Assembly: GCA_003996215.1 (NCBI GenBank)
Contig: QJPP01000030.1
Span: 930,001-994,000, forward strand
Direction: 5' to 3'
Source of the DNA: Jaltomata sinuosa
Lineage: Eukaryota; Streptophyta; Magnoliopsida; Solanales; Solanaceae
Length of the DNA: 64,000 nucleotides
Shown: positions 1 to 11,900 of the stretch, one piece after another
Position numbering within the stretch: the stretch's first letter is position 1
Layout: every line of letters starts with the position of its first letter
Notes under the pieces: model-generated
The model's input: only the letters and a program-made list of their open reading frames with translations
The model's database searches: none
What the model was told of the DNA's origin: nothing
Program-made: the position numbers and the translations under genes

Positions 1-109
1 AGTGCAATACAGGGAAGTTGTTATTTTCCCTAAAAATTATTGATTATCCTCCTTGTGATAAGCTTCTTGCATGTTTTTACGTGTTACAGATAGAAGATAT
101 CTTGCACCA

Positions 110-375
110 AGGGTGTGGCTTAGTAGTCAATGAAGTGGGTTGAGAATCATGACGTCTCGTCTTATATATTGTATGTAATTTATTTCATTCTCATTCTCAA
201 ATAGAACCATGAGATCTCAAGTTCAAACCCCAGTGGAGGCAAAAGCGCTAGGTGATATCTTCCCATATGTCCAAGTCTTGGTGAACAAAGTACGTGGTCC
301 TTGTGCTGGTGGGAGGTAGCAGGTACCCCGTGGAACTAATCGAGGTGTGTGCAAGTTGATCCAGACACCACAGTT
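110..375 (+). repeat. TS-type SINE with an internal insertion
   Basis: The segment matches what I remember of the Solanaceae TS SINE: a tRNA-like head (GTCAATGAAGTGGGTTGAGA), a box-B-like stretch (caagttcaaaccccagtgg), then the diagnostic body (gctggtgggaggtagcaggt, cgtggaactaatcgaggtg, ccagacaccacagttat). The head is interrupted by about 45 AT-rich bases between two near-copies of the same motif (aatcatgacgtctc and aaccatgagatctc). It lies in an intron of the carrier gene, in sense orientation. Confidence 0.8.
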
Positions 376-528
376 ATGAGAAAAAAGAGATATCTTCTCT
401 ATGTAGCCTTTAATACTCTCCCTCTTCAAGTGGTCTCTTGGTTGTCTCTGCCTTTTCAATATATGAAATGAAAGTTCAAGGTGACACGGTAGCTGCAAGA
501 CCCAAAGTGCTCTCACCACCTTGTCACT

Positions 529-657
529 ACAACAAGAACAACCACATACCTAGTATAGTCCCACAAGTGGGGTCTAGGGAGGGTGGGGGTGTACGCACAC
601 CTTACTCCTACCTTTGTGGGGTAGAGAGGTTGTTTCCGATAGACCCTCGGTTCAAAT
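529..657 (-). repeat. RTE-LINE 3' tail / SINE-like copy with 15-bp TSD
   Basis: Read on the minus strand this is the common tail: gaaccgagggtctatcgg, a middle portion with ccctccctagaccccac, and a degenerate (TTG)n end. It is flanked by direct repeats at 514-528 and 658-672 that match at 14 of 15 positions (caccacctNgtcact, with t or a at N). That supports target-primed retrotransposition into this carrier intron. Confidence 0.8.
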
Positions 658-1418
658 CACCACCTAGTCACTGACCGTAATAAAGGACAGGAACTGATAG
701 AGTGGAGTGAAATTTCTGTATGTTTGAAAGTGCGCAACGACAAAAACTATTAGCCTAAATTAGCCTTCTAGTCGTTTATTCTAGTTATATATCGGACTTC
801 GGATCTTTTTCAATGAAATACGTCTAGTTGAACCAACAGCCTCTTGCTATGGTTGTTGTAACACCAGGAAAAAAAGGAAGGAAAATTACTGTTTACTGTA
901 TGGTATGCATATTTCCTATATAGATTTCTGCCTAGTAGATTGCTCATACACCTTTTCAACAAAGAAGAAATCTGTGATCTCTGCTGTTATTACTGTGCTG
1001 GGATGTGTTCGGTCAAGTTACATTCACCTCATATATTTAGGGGGGGATACTGCCGAGTTTTGGTTGAAATAAGGCTGTTAATGCTGAAAAAATACTGCAT
1101 ATGTGGTGCACTCAATCTATAATAAAGTCCTCGTGCATCACTTAAATAGTCTCATGCATCCCTTTTGTTTCATCTGTCATGCTTTGCATCCGCAAAAATA
1201 TCGTCCTCTTCACAATTGCATCAAGTGCAAGAATGAATTATAGTATCAAATAATTGATGGAAATGTTTCTGTACATAAATCTTAAATATTGTTAATTATA
1301 ATTGTATTTTCATGTGTTTTATTATTTTATCAGTAATTTCTCATAGATACTATTATATTCAATCTTTCAACTAATATAATAAGTATTTGATGAGCTTACA
1401 TAATTGTTTGATTCATAG
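658..1418. other. Remainder of carrier intron, no gene seen
   Basis: AT-rich intronic sequence leading to the acceptor at 1417-1418. I see no coding exon for the missing N-terminus of the carrier here; no stretch encodes the expected RGNQANVIRYFPTQ-like end of the preceding exon. Confidence 0.6.
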
Positions 1419-2447
1419 GCTTCCAACTTTGCTTTCAAAGGTTACTACAAGAACCTCTTTGGATATTCAAAAGAGAAAGATGGATATGTCAAGTGGTTTG
1501 CAGGCAATGTGGCTTCCGGTAGTGCTGCTGGAGCAACTACTTCCATGCTCCTTTATCACTTGGACTATGCAAGGACTCGGCTGGCAATGGATGCTCAGGA
1601 TTGTCCAGTTCATGGTAAACGTCAGTTTAAGGGGCTAATAGATGTTTACGGCAAGACATTGTCAAGTGATGGAATTGTTGGCCTCTATCGGGGTTTTGGG
1701 GCCTCAATTATGGGAATAACCCTGTACCGAGGCATGTACTTTGGAATCTATGACTCCATGAAGCCAATTGTTTTAGTTGGACCCTTACAGGTTAGTTAGA
1801 TTCCGGGGTTGCAATTTTCTGATTGGAAATTTTCTCTTTGTTATTGCACCATTTCCTTCTTTTATATTAGTTGACTCAACATACTAAAACTCTAAACAGC
1901 TTGAGCCTGTAGTATGACTTGCAACTTTACTTGCTCAATGTCCCTCTTCCAAAGAGAGACGCAAAACAGATAAGGAGAAGGATCAAAAGTTGTTATTGAC
2001 ATCAATTTATGCAGTATTTGTGGGGGAAGGGAGGGAAAATTTGTTATGGTGCTAATCTTATTTAAAAAAGGGACATGCATATGACCAGTTAAAGTATCGC
2101 TGCAGAAACTAATCTCAACATTCGTTTGTATACAGGACAATTTTCCTGCCAGTTTCATGTTGGGTTGGAGTATAACCACTTTCTCTGGGGTGTGTGCCTA
2201 TCCATTTGACACAGTCCGCAGAAGAATGATGCTCACTTCAGGGCAAGAAACAAAGTACAGAAATTCCATGCATGCACTCCGCGAAATTATACGCGTGGAG
2301 GGTTTTACTGCACTTTTTAGAGGAGTAAGTGCAAACATGCTTTATGGTGTGGCAGGGGCTGGAGTACTTGCAGGGTATGACAAATTACACCAAATTGTAT
2401 ATAGACCTGCTTACAGTTTTGAGTCTCAGAGAGCCTTCAACAAATAA
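1419..2447 (+). CDS. ER-ANT1: ER-type ADP/ATP carrier, 3' part (5' exons outside window)
   Basis: Two exons are visible: 1419-1790 (opens after an AG acceptor, closes at CAG|gttagt) and 2136-2447 (ends in TAA). They join in phase to give about 227 residues of a mitochondrial-carrier-family protein. Family members have about 300 residues, so roughly 80 N-terminal residues lie upstream of the window. Carrier signatures are visible in the second and third repeats (LDYARTR, then PFDTVRRRMMLTSG). RRRMM is the hallmark of adenine nucleotide exchangers. The wording KPIVLVG and the RRRMML form fit the plant ER-located ER-ANT1 type better than mitochondrial AACs, which carry RRRMMM; this is from memory. 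The expected role is ATP/ADP exchange across the ER membrane to supply lumenal chaperones. Intron 1791-2135 is short; the upstream intron is at least 1.4 kb and holds two retroelement insertions. The alternative is a mitochondrial AAC paralogue. Confidence 0.88.
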
Positions 2448-3338
2448 GAGCTTTGCATGAATACTGTATATGTATACAACCCTATTTTTGATGCATATGG
2501 AGGCTGAGTTGTTAACAGAAGCAAAGGCGTGCAAGAGCATTCATTTCACCAGCAGTTGTGAACAAGGAAAGAGAGCAACTACATGCAGGGTGCTTGCGCA
2601 CAAATGTTTTAGTTCCGTGAATATGAAGTTCTGTGGACCATTTGAACAGAATAATGAAGCGCACAGTGGCATACACGACTACACGGTGAAGGAGACTTGG
2701 TTGCATCAGACAATTGTCTCTCCCCTCGTTAACTTTTTTTATTTTGAAGCTTGGCAAGAGTTCCCCTGTGCATACCCTGTGCATATTCAAGAGAAAACAA
2801 GGCAGAAGAAATGAAACAAGGGCCTCCATCCTGTATTTTCTGTACAGTCCATTCTAAACTTTGTTTTCTTTCTTTTTTTACCCCCGACTCCCAGTGGCAT
2901 TAACTAATGATACTGTAGGTGTTCCGTTTCTTTAGACAAATATATTGAAAGTGCAAATAGTAGATCAATTCACCTGTATATTTGCATTGATTACTTTTGT
3001 TCCTCTGGTCTTGCCATCAGGAGAGAATACTAGATTGTCTACTTGAATTGTTTTCTCAACCATACATCCCTGCTTTGCTTTTGGCTTTCTTTGTCTTTGT
3101 TGTTTCTCCCTTTCTTTTACATCTTTTGGGCTTCACAGGAAAAACTTACCCATAGTAAATCTTCACACCAAATCCATTAGTTTATTATGGTTACAATAGT
3201 TGATTAGGGTGGATGTGAGAGATACATGTCATGTGTAATGTGTTTATTGGTTTTGGTGTAAACACCGGAAGTGAATAAGTTTTTTTCTCCTTGAGCATTT
3301 AAGGTTCTGACCCATGTGATACCTATGCTTACCAATTA

Positions 3339-3532
3339 CTCCATCCGTTTCAATTTGTTTGTCTTACTTTCCTTTTTAGTCCATTTAAAAAAAGAATGTT
3401 TCTTTCCCTTTTTGGCTACTCTTTAATTTCAACTTTTCACATGACATGTTCAAGACCACAAGATTCAAAAGTCTCTATTTTCTTAAACTCCGTGTCAAAT
3501 CTAAACCAGACAAACAAATTGAACGGAGGGAG
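3339..3532. mobile_element. Stowaway MITE
   Basis: Terminal inverted repeats ctccatccgtttcaatttg and its mirror ending gaacggagggag enclose 194 bp, with a TA duplication on both sides. The TIR sequence and TA target identify the Tc1/Mariner-derived Stowaway group. Confidence 0.88.
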
Positions 3533-3654
3533 TATTTTGAGCTAGGAAGAACAGAAGGTATTCATGTTGAAATGACAATAATTTTTCATTTTGCTTCCTG
3601 CACATGACAACATAATCAAACTAGAATTTACAAGAACCAAAAAAAGTAGATTAA

Positions 3655-3761
3655 TCGAAAACCACCTCTCTACCTTCACAAGGTAGGGGTAAGGCTACAT
3701 ACACACCATCCTCTTTAGACCTCACTTTGTGAGAGTATACTGGATATGTTGTTGTTGTTGT
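3655..3761 (+). repeat. RTE-LINE 3' tail / SINE-like copy with TSD
   Basis: The copy starts inside the common tail (tcgaaaaccacctctctacc) and ends in (TTG)4. Left (3640-3654) and right (3762-3777) flanks both read a run of six A, then gtagattaa with one extra g on the right. This marks a target-site duplication and a 5'-truncated insertion. Confidence 0.85.
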
Positions 3762-3795
3762 AAAAAAGGTAGATTAAATCATCAATTAAGTTACA

Positions 3796-5209
3796 TTAAG
3801 CCAAAAGCCAAAAGTTCTTATGACGCTTAGTAGTAATGAGATATCCTCCATACTTGCTGCTCTTCCTTCTCACAGCAATTGCCATGCAATTTGCCTTCTG
3901 AATACAGTATTCCACAACTCTGATTCTTGATTTTTTCCTTGACCATATCCTCAGAAGACGCCACATTATCGATCTTTTCCTCTGTCCTAACACCAGTAAA
4001 GAGGCCTTATGTTTCTTTGCTTCTTCAACAATCACAGGTCCTTTCTCTTTTCCTTCTTGCATTACTATCTCCACTTGCACCTATTGTGATGCACATAATG
4101 AAAAATTAGCAGCAGATTGAATTTTAAGTACTTTTTCTTGAAAATAAGAAAGTCACTGTGCCTTAAAGATGTTGGGCTTAACCAACCCAAAGATACTGTA
4201 AACACAGTGTGATACTTTCATTTTGGGCCAATCTTGCACAATTTTCTTTAAAGGTCTCACATCATTAAGAGTATCTCTACGCCTTATATATAGTTTTTTT
4301 TCTTATTAATTTCTGACGTTGGGACTTTGCTAGCACACCGAACAAAAGAGACGACAGGGGATGTAACGTGAACTAAAAAGTGTAATCCCACAAGTGGGGT
4401 TTGGGGAGGGTAGCGCGTACATAGACCTTACCCCTACTACGTGGAGGTAGAGAGGTTATTTTCGATAGACTCTCGGCTCAAGGAAAGCAACTAACCCTTC
4501 CTCAGATGAAACTACAGCATATTTGAGGTTAAAACCATAATTTAATCAAAGATCTAATTTGTTGCACATAAAAATACTTACCCCTGGTTTCCTTGTCTGG
4601 CACATATTTTTCATGGAACAAAGAAGTTCATATGCTCTCTGATTAATTTCACTGTTGGCTTTTTCACCTACATCATATAAAAGAGAACATAATTATCAAG
4701 TTAAGAACTGGTGTATATGTGTTGGATTGGCTGAGGGCTAAACGCAGTGGCGAAGCCAGAATTTTAACAAAGGGGAGTCAAAATATAAATAAGTAAAACA
4801 TACGAACAAACCAGAGGGATTCAACATATAATATATATATATATATACATACAGAAAAGTTTTGACCTTCTTTTGAGATTTTGTTGACATATAGAAGAAC
4901 AATAGTATCCTGGCTTTGAACAGTATGAGAAAGTGCCCATTGCAAAGCACAATTGGCATCAAGATTAGTAGGATCAACGACAACCATGACTCTGTTATTA
5001 TTGTTGCCACAACTCTCAGAATCCGGCCTCGACTCAACGCTGTTGAAGCTCATTTCCATGCTGCTACATTTACTGTCAGAGTCATTGAACTTGATCGAGC
5101 CCGTCTTCTTATACGGTTGACAAGGTGAACGGGCTCGAACACGGACCCCTGCTCGAGACCTGCAGAATCCGGGCAACTTTGCACGGACCCGATTCATCCT
5201 TATAACCAA
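3796..5209 (-). CDS. Universal stress protein-like (adenine nucleotide alpha-hydrolase fold) protein
   Basis: Three exons on the minus strand join in phase: 5209-4867, 4667-4582 and 4080-3796. They give 237 residues. The fold is seen in an N-terminal beta strand RVMVVVDPTNLDANCALQWA (about residues 73-92), a second strand DTIVLLYV, a helix ENSEINQRAYELL-like segment in exon 2, and KASLLVLGQ plus a final CIQKANCMAIAVRRKS strand. The C-terminus GGYLITTKRHKNFWLLA is typical of a plant USP-like subgroup (At5g17390 type, from memory). The usual ATP-binding pattern GxxGx9G(S/T) after LVLGQ is not present, so nucleotide binding is doubtful. The start is the first in-frame ATG; a second ATG lies four codons on. 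The first about 60 residues are basic and low in structure. Intron 2 carries a retroelement tail. Confidence 0.82.
4388..4487 (-). repeat. RTE-LINE 3' tail / SINE-like fragment in USP intron 2
   Basis: Minus-strand copy running from gagccgagagtctatcg to gggattac. The (TTG)n end is missing and no target duplication is visible, so this is an older, eroded copy. Confidence 0.72.
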
Positions 5210-6093
5210 ACCAATTCCAAGTTGATAAAAAAAAACTGAAATACAGTAGTGTTTTTAATTTATGGCTTATGGAGAGGGCCAAGAAACAGAGTGAATTTAA
5301 TTAGGTGGTCTCCAACTTAAGGGACCAATTTATATATTTTGATTATAATGTCTAATACGTGGAGAGAGGAGTCTTGACTTTCTATGCTACATATTAAAAT
5401 AATTATTTTTAATATAAGAGTCGAGTAAAATGAATCCGAGGGAGTATTCCAAATATGTGGTTCTTGACGTGCCCGCCATCACCATGAATTGGTCTAGCAG
5501 ACTCATAATGACTGGTTGTTGAATCCAATGTTGTATCACATTACTTATTTTGTTCTAGGATTCTTCTTCTCTGTAGATTATTTGTGGCACACGAGAAGGG
5601 CTCGTGCAACTGCATCAAGATTTGAAAAGATTCAACTTCGTAGCGTTAATAACATTGTTGTTAGGTATATATATATATATATACAAAGAATTTTTACACC
5701 ATCAGTTTAATTTAACCTGCTATAAGCTTATAACAAGTCACTTACTATTTATTTCATAAATAGATTTACTTGTAGTAATTATCTTTTCACTGATCTAATT
5801 ATATAAATATTTTTTTTACATAGAATTTTTTTCTTTTTTTTTTTTTTTTTTTTTTTTTTTTGCAGAAAATATGAATGCAGAAAGCAACTACGGCTCTCCA
5901 CACCTGTTGAAATATTACTTGGTTGTTATTTGTTATGACTAATTCTAAGCCTCGTGTATCACTTCACTTGCTAAAGAACAACATTTTAGTTAAAAGCATA
6001 ACTTATTTGTTTTTCTAATAAATTGTTAATGCTTCTCAAATTCTGTTAAATCGTTTGCAAGAATAAAATGGAAGTATATTGTTGTTGTGGAAT

Positions 6094-6333
6094 CACTTAT
6101 TAGAAACAAAGATTTTTTCCATCGTAAATCAGTGTGAAATTTGTGCTATAGAACATGATTTTTCCATTCATTTTCCACCGAACCAGCTCACTGGAATAAT
6201 GCATGGCGGGAAACAGCCTAACTTTTTCATATGAAAATATTACTATTTTTTGTTTTCCCACCGATTCAATCGAAATATCTGTGAAAATAACCACGGAATA
6301 TTTTTCATTGGAAAAATAGTGATTTTTTAATAA
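6094..6333. mobile_element. CACTA-type MITE, copy 1
   Basis: The ends resemble inverted CACT..TTAGAAA and AATAATG-like termini. The inside shares long similarity with 13712-13962 and, inverted, with 20328-20586 (shared words such as tttttccatcg, gaaaatagt and cgattcaatcg). Confidence 0.6.
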
Positions 6334-6888
6334 TGAATTTAGAGTATTTACACACAATTTCTTTAAAATTCTTATTGGTGAGTTACTGAATTCGGCTTTG
6401 TATAGAATGTGGAGGATAAGTGGGGATGGATTAAAAGGATTTAGGATAAACGTGAGCAAGATTTTGTAGTTAAAATAATAAGATCAAATTGGTTTGTTTA
6501 ATTTGTTTAGAATCATTGGCAACTCATTTTGGAACAAAAATAAAATTTATTTAATTATAGGTGTGATGAGGCCACTAAGGCAATTCTATTCATACTCCCT
6601 GGTCTTAGATTCATCCAATTATTCAATTTTAAGTTTTCAGATTGTACACGTCCCAACTCTCATATATTGGCTAAAAATACATATAATTTCTGAAATATTT
6701 GTCCCTTCAAAGGAAAGTCAACTTTATTATGTACTGTAGTTTAATAAAGAGTGTTAATTAATTCCCTACGTGCCTCCAATTTATAGTTCATTCCATATAT
6801 ATATATATATATGTAAAAGTATATTATTTCAATCTTGAATTGCATGCACTTCTCTTTGTCTCCTATGTGTCGAAAACCTAATCTAGTA

Positions 6889-7138
6889 CTCCATTCGTTT
6901 TAATTTGTTTGACTTGTTTCTCTTTTTTGTCCGTTTCAAAAAAGAATAATTATTTCTTTTTTTAGCAATTACTTTTTAATTGCTACTTTTCACATGGTAT
7001 GTTTAAAATCACAAGATTAAAAGGCATTTTAGTACATTTAACATATTTTTAATTTAAAATCACAAAATTCAAAAGTCTTTTATTTTATTAAATTCTATGT
7101 CAAGTCAAAATAAGTCAAACAAATTTAAAAGAAAGAGA
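6889..7138. mobile_element. Stowaway-type MITE, eroded right end
   Basis: Left TIR ctccattcgttttaatttg follows a TA; the right end reads gtcaaacaaatttaaaag. The internal sequence is the same family as 3339-3532. Confidence 0.7.
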
Positions 7139-8378
7139 TTATGTCGTTTCTCTCTTTATTTTTTGTGGGCAAGCGAGAGACGGAACTATAATTTTAAATT
7201 AATAAGATAAAATAAATTATTTATACATATTAATTGAATTTTTTCAAAATATGATTGATCAATATTACTGAATTTTGTTTAAGCATTAATTTTCTCTCTA
7301 AACTCCATCGATCCTTGGGGAGGGGGTGAGGGTGTTTTATTTAAACTCACCAATTGGTCTATCACACTTTTCACTATCCAATACAGTAACTTTTTTTTTT
7401 AGATTTATATATAAAAAATATTCTTGGCAATATTCTATGTTGGAATTCTAGAAGAGAGACCACTTTTCATGTAATCCTTTTCTAATCATTGGTCTACCAA
7501 ACTTACCATCTTTACAAGTTGCTTAAAAAAAAGAATTACGTTATTCTCAGTCCAAATAAAAATAATAAATTGGGAGATTTAAAGGACTCTTATCGTATCA
7601 GCACTAGATGTTTTTCATTTTATTTAAGATTTATGAAATTTAAATTTAAAATACAGTTATGTTTGGTTATACTTTTTGCAAAGAAGAGAAAAGAGTATTT
7701 TATTTGAAAATATGAAAAATGAAAATGGAGTTGGAAAACAGGTCATTAACGGTTGAAAATGCAATTTCAAACTGAATTTGAAATTTTCATGACCAAGTAT
7801 TGATTTTCAAATAAAATGCAAAAAATTTCCAGGAAAAAAGAATGAAGAATTCTCAAACGGGTCCTTAATTTCCCTTGCTCAGAGTCAAATGTCCCCATGG
7901 AAAACAAATGAAACATCCAAAGTCCAAGTAATTTTTGGGTTTTAGCCTAATTAAGTCCATCAAACTAAAGGACTCAACGTCCTTAATTATCAATTCATCA
8001 ATCATCATAATCCCCAAAAGTCAAATATTTGGAAAAGTTATATTCTAAATTCTACAAGCATAAAAAAAAATTCTTGCTGCCCATTCATGGTTTTTGTTTT
8101 TAACCAACAACCGTTTAAAAATGAACTCCATTTTTTTTTTGGTAGTACCAATCAAGAAAAGATGACAAAGAAAATATAATGCAAGATTTTTTCTTGTTTC
8201 TTTCTGGTTTGTTAACACTTCTCTGTCATTTTTTCCAATCTCTATTTTTATTCTATTATCTAGAACAAGAACTTATGGATAAGTTAAGAATACATGTCAA
8301 TTTGACAACCTATAACCAACCAAAGCATCTTTTGAATAAAGAAATAAGATTATTCATCAATGGTTCAAGCATATATTA

Positions 8379-8650
8379 CTCCATCCGTCTCAAAATAAGT
8401 ATCATTTTAACAAAAAAAAAATCCCAAAATAAGTGTTGCTCTCGAAATTCAAGACAAAAAATAGTAATTGTTTCCAACTATATATACCCTTATACTAAAT
8501 ATTACTTCTTCTTAATAGTGCTCAATTTTCAAAAAAATATCTACGTAATAAATTAATAAGGGTACTTTAGTAATATATACCTTATATTCATTATATTTTT
8601 TAATAGACGTGAAATGAGATAAAACAAGACTTATTTTGGGATGGAGGGAG
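8379..8650. mobile_element. Stowaway-type MITE
   Basis: TIRs ctccatccgtctcaaaataag and cttattttgggatggaggga enclose 272 bp, with TA on both sides. It lies about 260 bp downstream of the MADS stop codon, probably in or near its 3' UTR. Confidence 0.85.
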
Positions 8651-8913
8651 TATACATCTTGTACAAGAAGATCATTCCATTCAGAATATATTTAGTCAAA
8701 TCAAATAAAGCAAGGCTGTTACATAAAGTTCATTATAACAATATATAATGTTTCACAACAATCAATATATATATATATGTATTGTATACATTAGAGATAA
8801 AGTAGTTGTATTTTAGTAACATTTATGAACGTACGTTTAGACAATATATATTGTGGCATCAAAATATATATATACCTAGGTTGATAATGACCATTAAGTA
8901 ATAATGGTAGGTT

Positions 8914-11900
8914 TTAGGCATTAAGATGGCGAAGCATCCATTGTGGCATCACAGTATCAGGTTGCTGCTGTGAATTATTAGCTGCTTCTACTTCTCCATT
9001 ATCTACTCCTGCACTACTCTGGTATGCTTCCCTGCATTTTCAAATAACAGCCAAATGGAGCTTATATATATATGCATCTCTTTGTTTTATAAACGAGAAA
9101 TAAAACCTCAAGGTTGAGTGGTGTAAAGTTCGAAATTCAGTAGATAATAAATTTGTCCTTTTATGCTTTTTCACTTAAAGACCAGATTAAGCTAGTAACG
9201 TGAACTAACTACGTATCACATGTTGTGCTCTTGCCACAATTAAAGCCTTGACCCCATATGCATCACATTTTTTTGGAGTACTTTATGTAATTGGTTAAAA
9301 CAGTTAAGTGACAATATAAGAACTTGTATACACTATTATTGTAATATACCCGATCAGAATAACTAATGGGTAAATTTCATTGGTTGGTCATTCACTTTTG
9401 AGTTTATCAAGTAAAATATATTCTTCTATTTTTTGTTATATAAAAGTCATCCAACTTAAAAATTTATCACATAAAAACACTTTTTTTAATCACATAAAAA
9501 CCATTTAACTTTAAAGTTTATCACATAAAAATCACTTTCCTATTTTTTATCACATAAAAATCCATCCAACTTTAAAGTTTATCACTCAAAGCTATATGAC
9601 CATCGGTGATATTTAAAGTTGGAAAATTGACCAATATGTACAATTCGGTCAAACTTATTTATCAATATACAAAATCTTTACACTGATTATTGTATATTGT
9701 ATGTATAGATATGTATATTTTATGCATACTATATGTATATTTATACAAACCTATACATATTTCGTAAATTAGATCACCCAAAGACATTCGGTTGTAATTA
9801 TCCCTTTAAAGTACTCTTGATTAGATGATTGTCATTTGAAGGTTTTCTCATTTCATAATCTTGTTTTTATAGCCAATGACATTGTATACCAAAATTTAGA
9901 ATAAAAGGGGAAAGAGGAGATGGGACTATATATTACCCAAGGTGAAGAGAGTCCAATTGTTGTGGCAAAACAAATGAAGATGAGTTCATTTCATTGTTCT
10001 GCTGATCCCACTGATTTTGCTGGGCCACCTCTTTCTCCCTCTCCTTCACCTGTTTAAATGAATTCAAAATTTACAAAAATATCCAGTTCATAAGCATCAT
10101 TTCTATTGGAGAGTTTTAAATTTTCAGTGAGAAATAGATGCATTTTGGGGATAAATAATGTAATAACCTTCTTGGAAAGCTGGTTGTTTTGCTCCTGCAG
10201 TGCTTTGTCCTGTACCATTGCAAAGAGCAAAGGTTATTCAATTTCGTGGTATACACAATCAATGCAATATAATATCAAGATATTCTTTTCTGCTTTTCAG
10301 GCAAACATATTGTTGATCGCAACACGAAAGGTAGAGGGTTAAAGATGTGTGTATATTCTATTTTCTCCGGACCCAACCTGTGAAACGACATTGGAAAAAT
10401 TAATGTTGTTGTTGAATATTGTTTAATAGTAACACTTGTTGGAAACTATGGGTGTGTTTGGTACAAATTAAAGGGTAACACAAAAAAAAAAAAACTTGAA
10501 AATGTTTTCTCCGGTAAAGAAGTGGTTTTGTTACTTGTTTTTCGTGTTTGGTAAGTAAGTAGAAAATATTGAAGTGAGAACATCTATAAATACTCTAGGT
10601 AAAAACTATGGGGTGGGCTGGCCTGGCCGGGTCGGGGAGGTAGGGGCCGGGATCGGGCATAGGGGGACAAGAAGGGTAGAGGAATGGAGGGTGGCGAGGA
10701 GGCAATTAGTGTACGTAGAATGTCAGTTACGGAACTTGATTTGCTTACTTCCACCGGAGAAATCATTTTCTTGATTTTTAAGAAACTTATTTTCTGAGAG
10801 AAAACATTCCGACCAATCAAACATGGAAATATCGGAAAATATCTCCCTCCATACCAAACACACCTTTTATATGGTCGTCAAGTAAAGCTGTTAGCCCCAA
10901 ATCACAACCAATTAAGTACACTTAGGAGGCAAATTCTCACCTTCTTTTGAAGCACAGCAATGGACTCATGCATCAATTGGTTCTACAAAGAAATTAAAGA
11001 CTTCAGTTTAGTGGGTTATTTCTCAAAGAAAATCCACATTATATTGTAGAGAGTTATATATATACAACAACAACAACATGCCCAGTATACTCCCACACAG
11101 TGTGGTCTGGGGAGGGTAGAGTGTACGCAGTCCGCACCACTGCCTCAGAGGTGAGGGTAGAGTTATACCTTTCTTGATCGTATGTGCTTAAGAGCAGAAT
11201 CAAGCAGGTGCTCCAGATTCTGAAGTTCTTTCATATTTAACGACTCCAAATCTTCTCCAGCATAATGCCTACAAACGTCAAAATCGAAAAACCAACAAAA
11301 TTTTCAGGCAATATTTATACAAAATGTCACATAAAATTCTTTAAAGTAATCAGTATATACTTTTGGTTCCTCTGCAGAACCTCAAGTCTGGCCTTAAGTT
11401 TTGCATGTTCCAGAGTCCAGCTTCCCTACACCAAATTAATTTACGTCGTTGAAGCTCTCCACGAAAAATGAGATCAAGTGTAAAAGAAATTTCACACTCG
11501 ATCTGACAGTGTATATAAGTTAAATCCGGAAAAGAATTAGCATACCGGGGTGCTATGATCAGTAGGAACAAGCTGCCTCTCAGCATACGAGTATCTTTCA
11601 TATCTTTCAAGTATCCTTTCCATGCTAATATATATAGTATCACAAAATAATATATATATATATATGTCAGGAACAGATATAAATAAGTGAAATATATACA
11701 GCATGGAGAAAGCATATAACAATAGAGAGATTATTCTCTTTCAATTCCTTGATAACTAACTTTCTTAATCAAGCTAGGATTTATATTTAGACATAGTGAA
11801 AATAAAGACAATAGAGTTCAATAATTCTTAGCAGAACATCAACATTAATTAACATTAACAGGGGTTCTTTTTGCTTAGTTCATGTAACGAAAGTTGAGGG

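Larger units (their letters stand above)
2448..3795. other. Shared 3' flank of two convergent genes
   Basis: This spacer lies between the stop codons of the carrier (+) and the USP-like gene (-). It holds the carrier 3' UTR (roughly to 2950), a Stowaway MITE at 3339-3532 and a retroelement tail at 3655-3761. Open frames in 2470-2829 show no recognisable domain and probably belong to the UTR. Confidence 0.6.
5210..8913. other. Intergenic region between USP-like and MADS genes
   Basis: About 3.7 kb with no supported gene. It should include the promoter of the USP-like gene (from 5210 rightward) and the 3' end of the MADS transcript (leftward from 8913). It holds a T28 tract at 5834-5861, short (AT)n runs, a CACTA-type MITE at 6094-6333 and Stowaway-type MITEs at 6889-7138 and 8379-8650. 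Open frames at 5516-5710, 6100-6459 and 8179-8556 have no recognisable protein content. Confidence 0.6.

Noticed and set aside
2470..2829. 114- and 105-codon open frames on both strands just after the carrier stop
   Set aside because: They lie in the 3' UTR of the carrier, show no domain, and overlapping frames on both strands argue for chance.
4823..4851. (AT)n run near the end of USP exon 1 as possible coding extension
   Set aside because: The frame runs past a good donor (GAAG|gtcaaa) into the AT repeat; exon 2 restores the family sequence, so the repeat is intronic.
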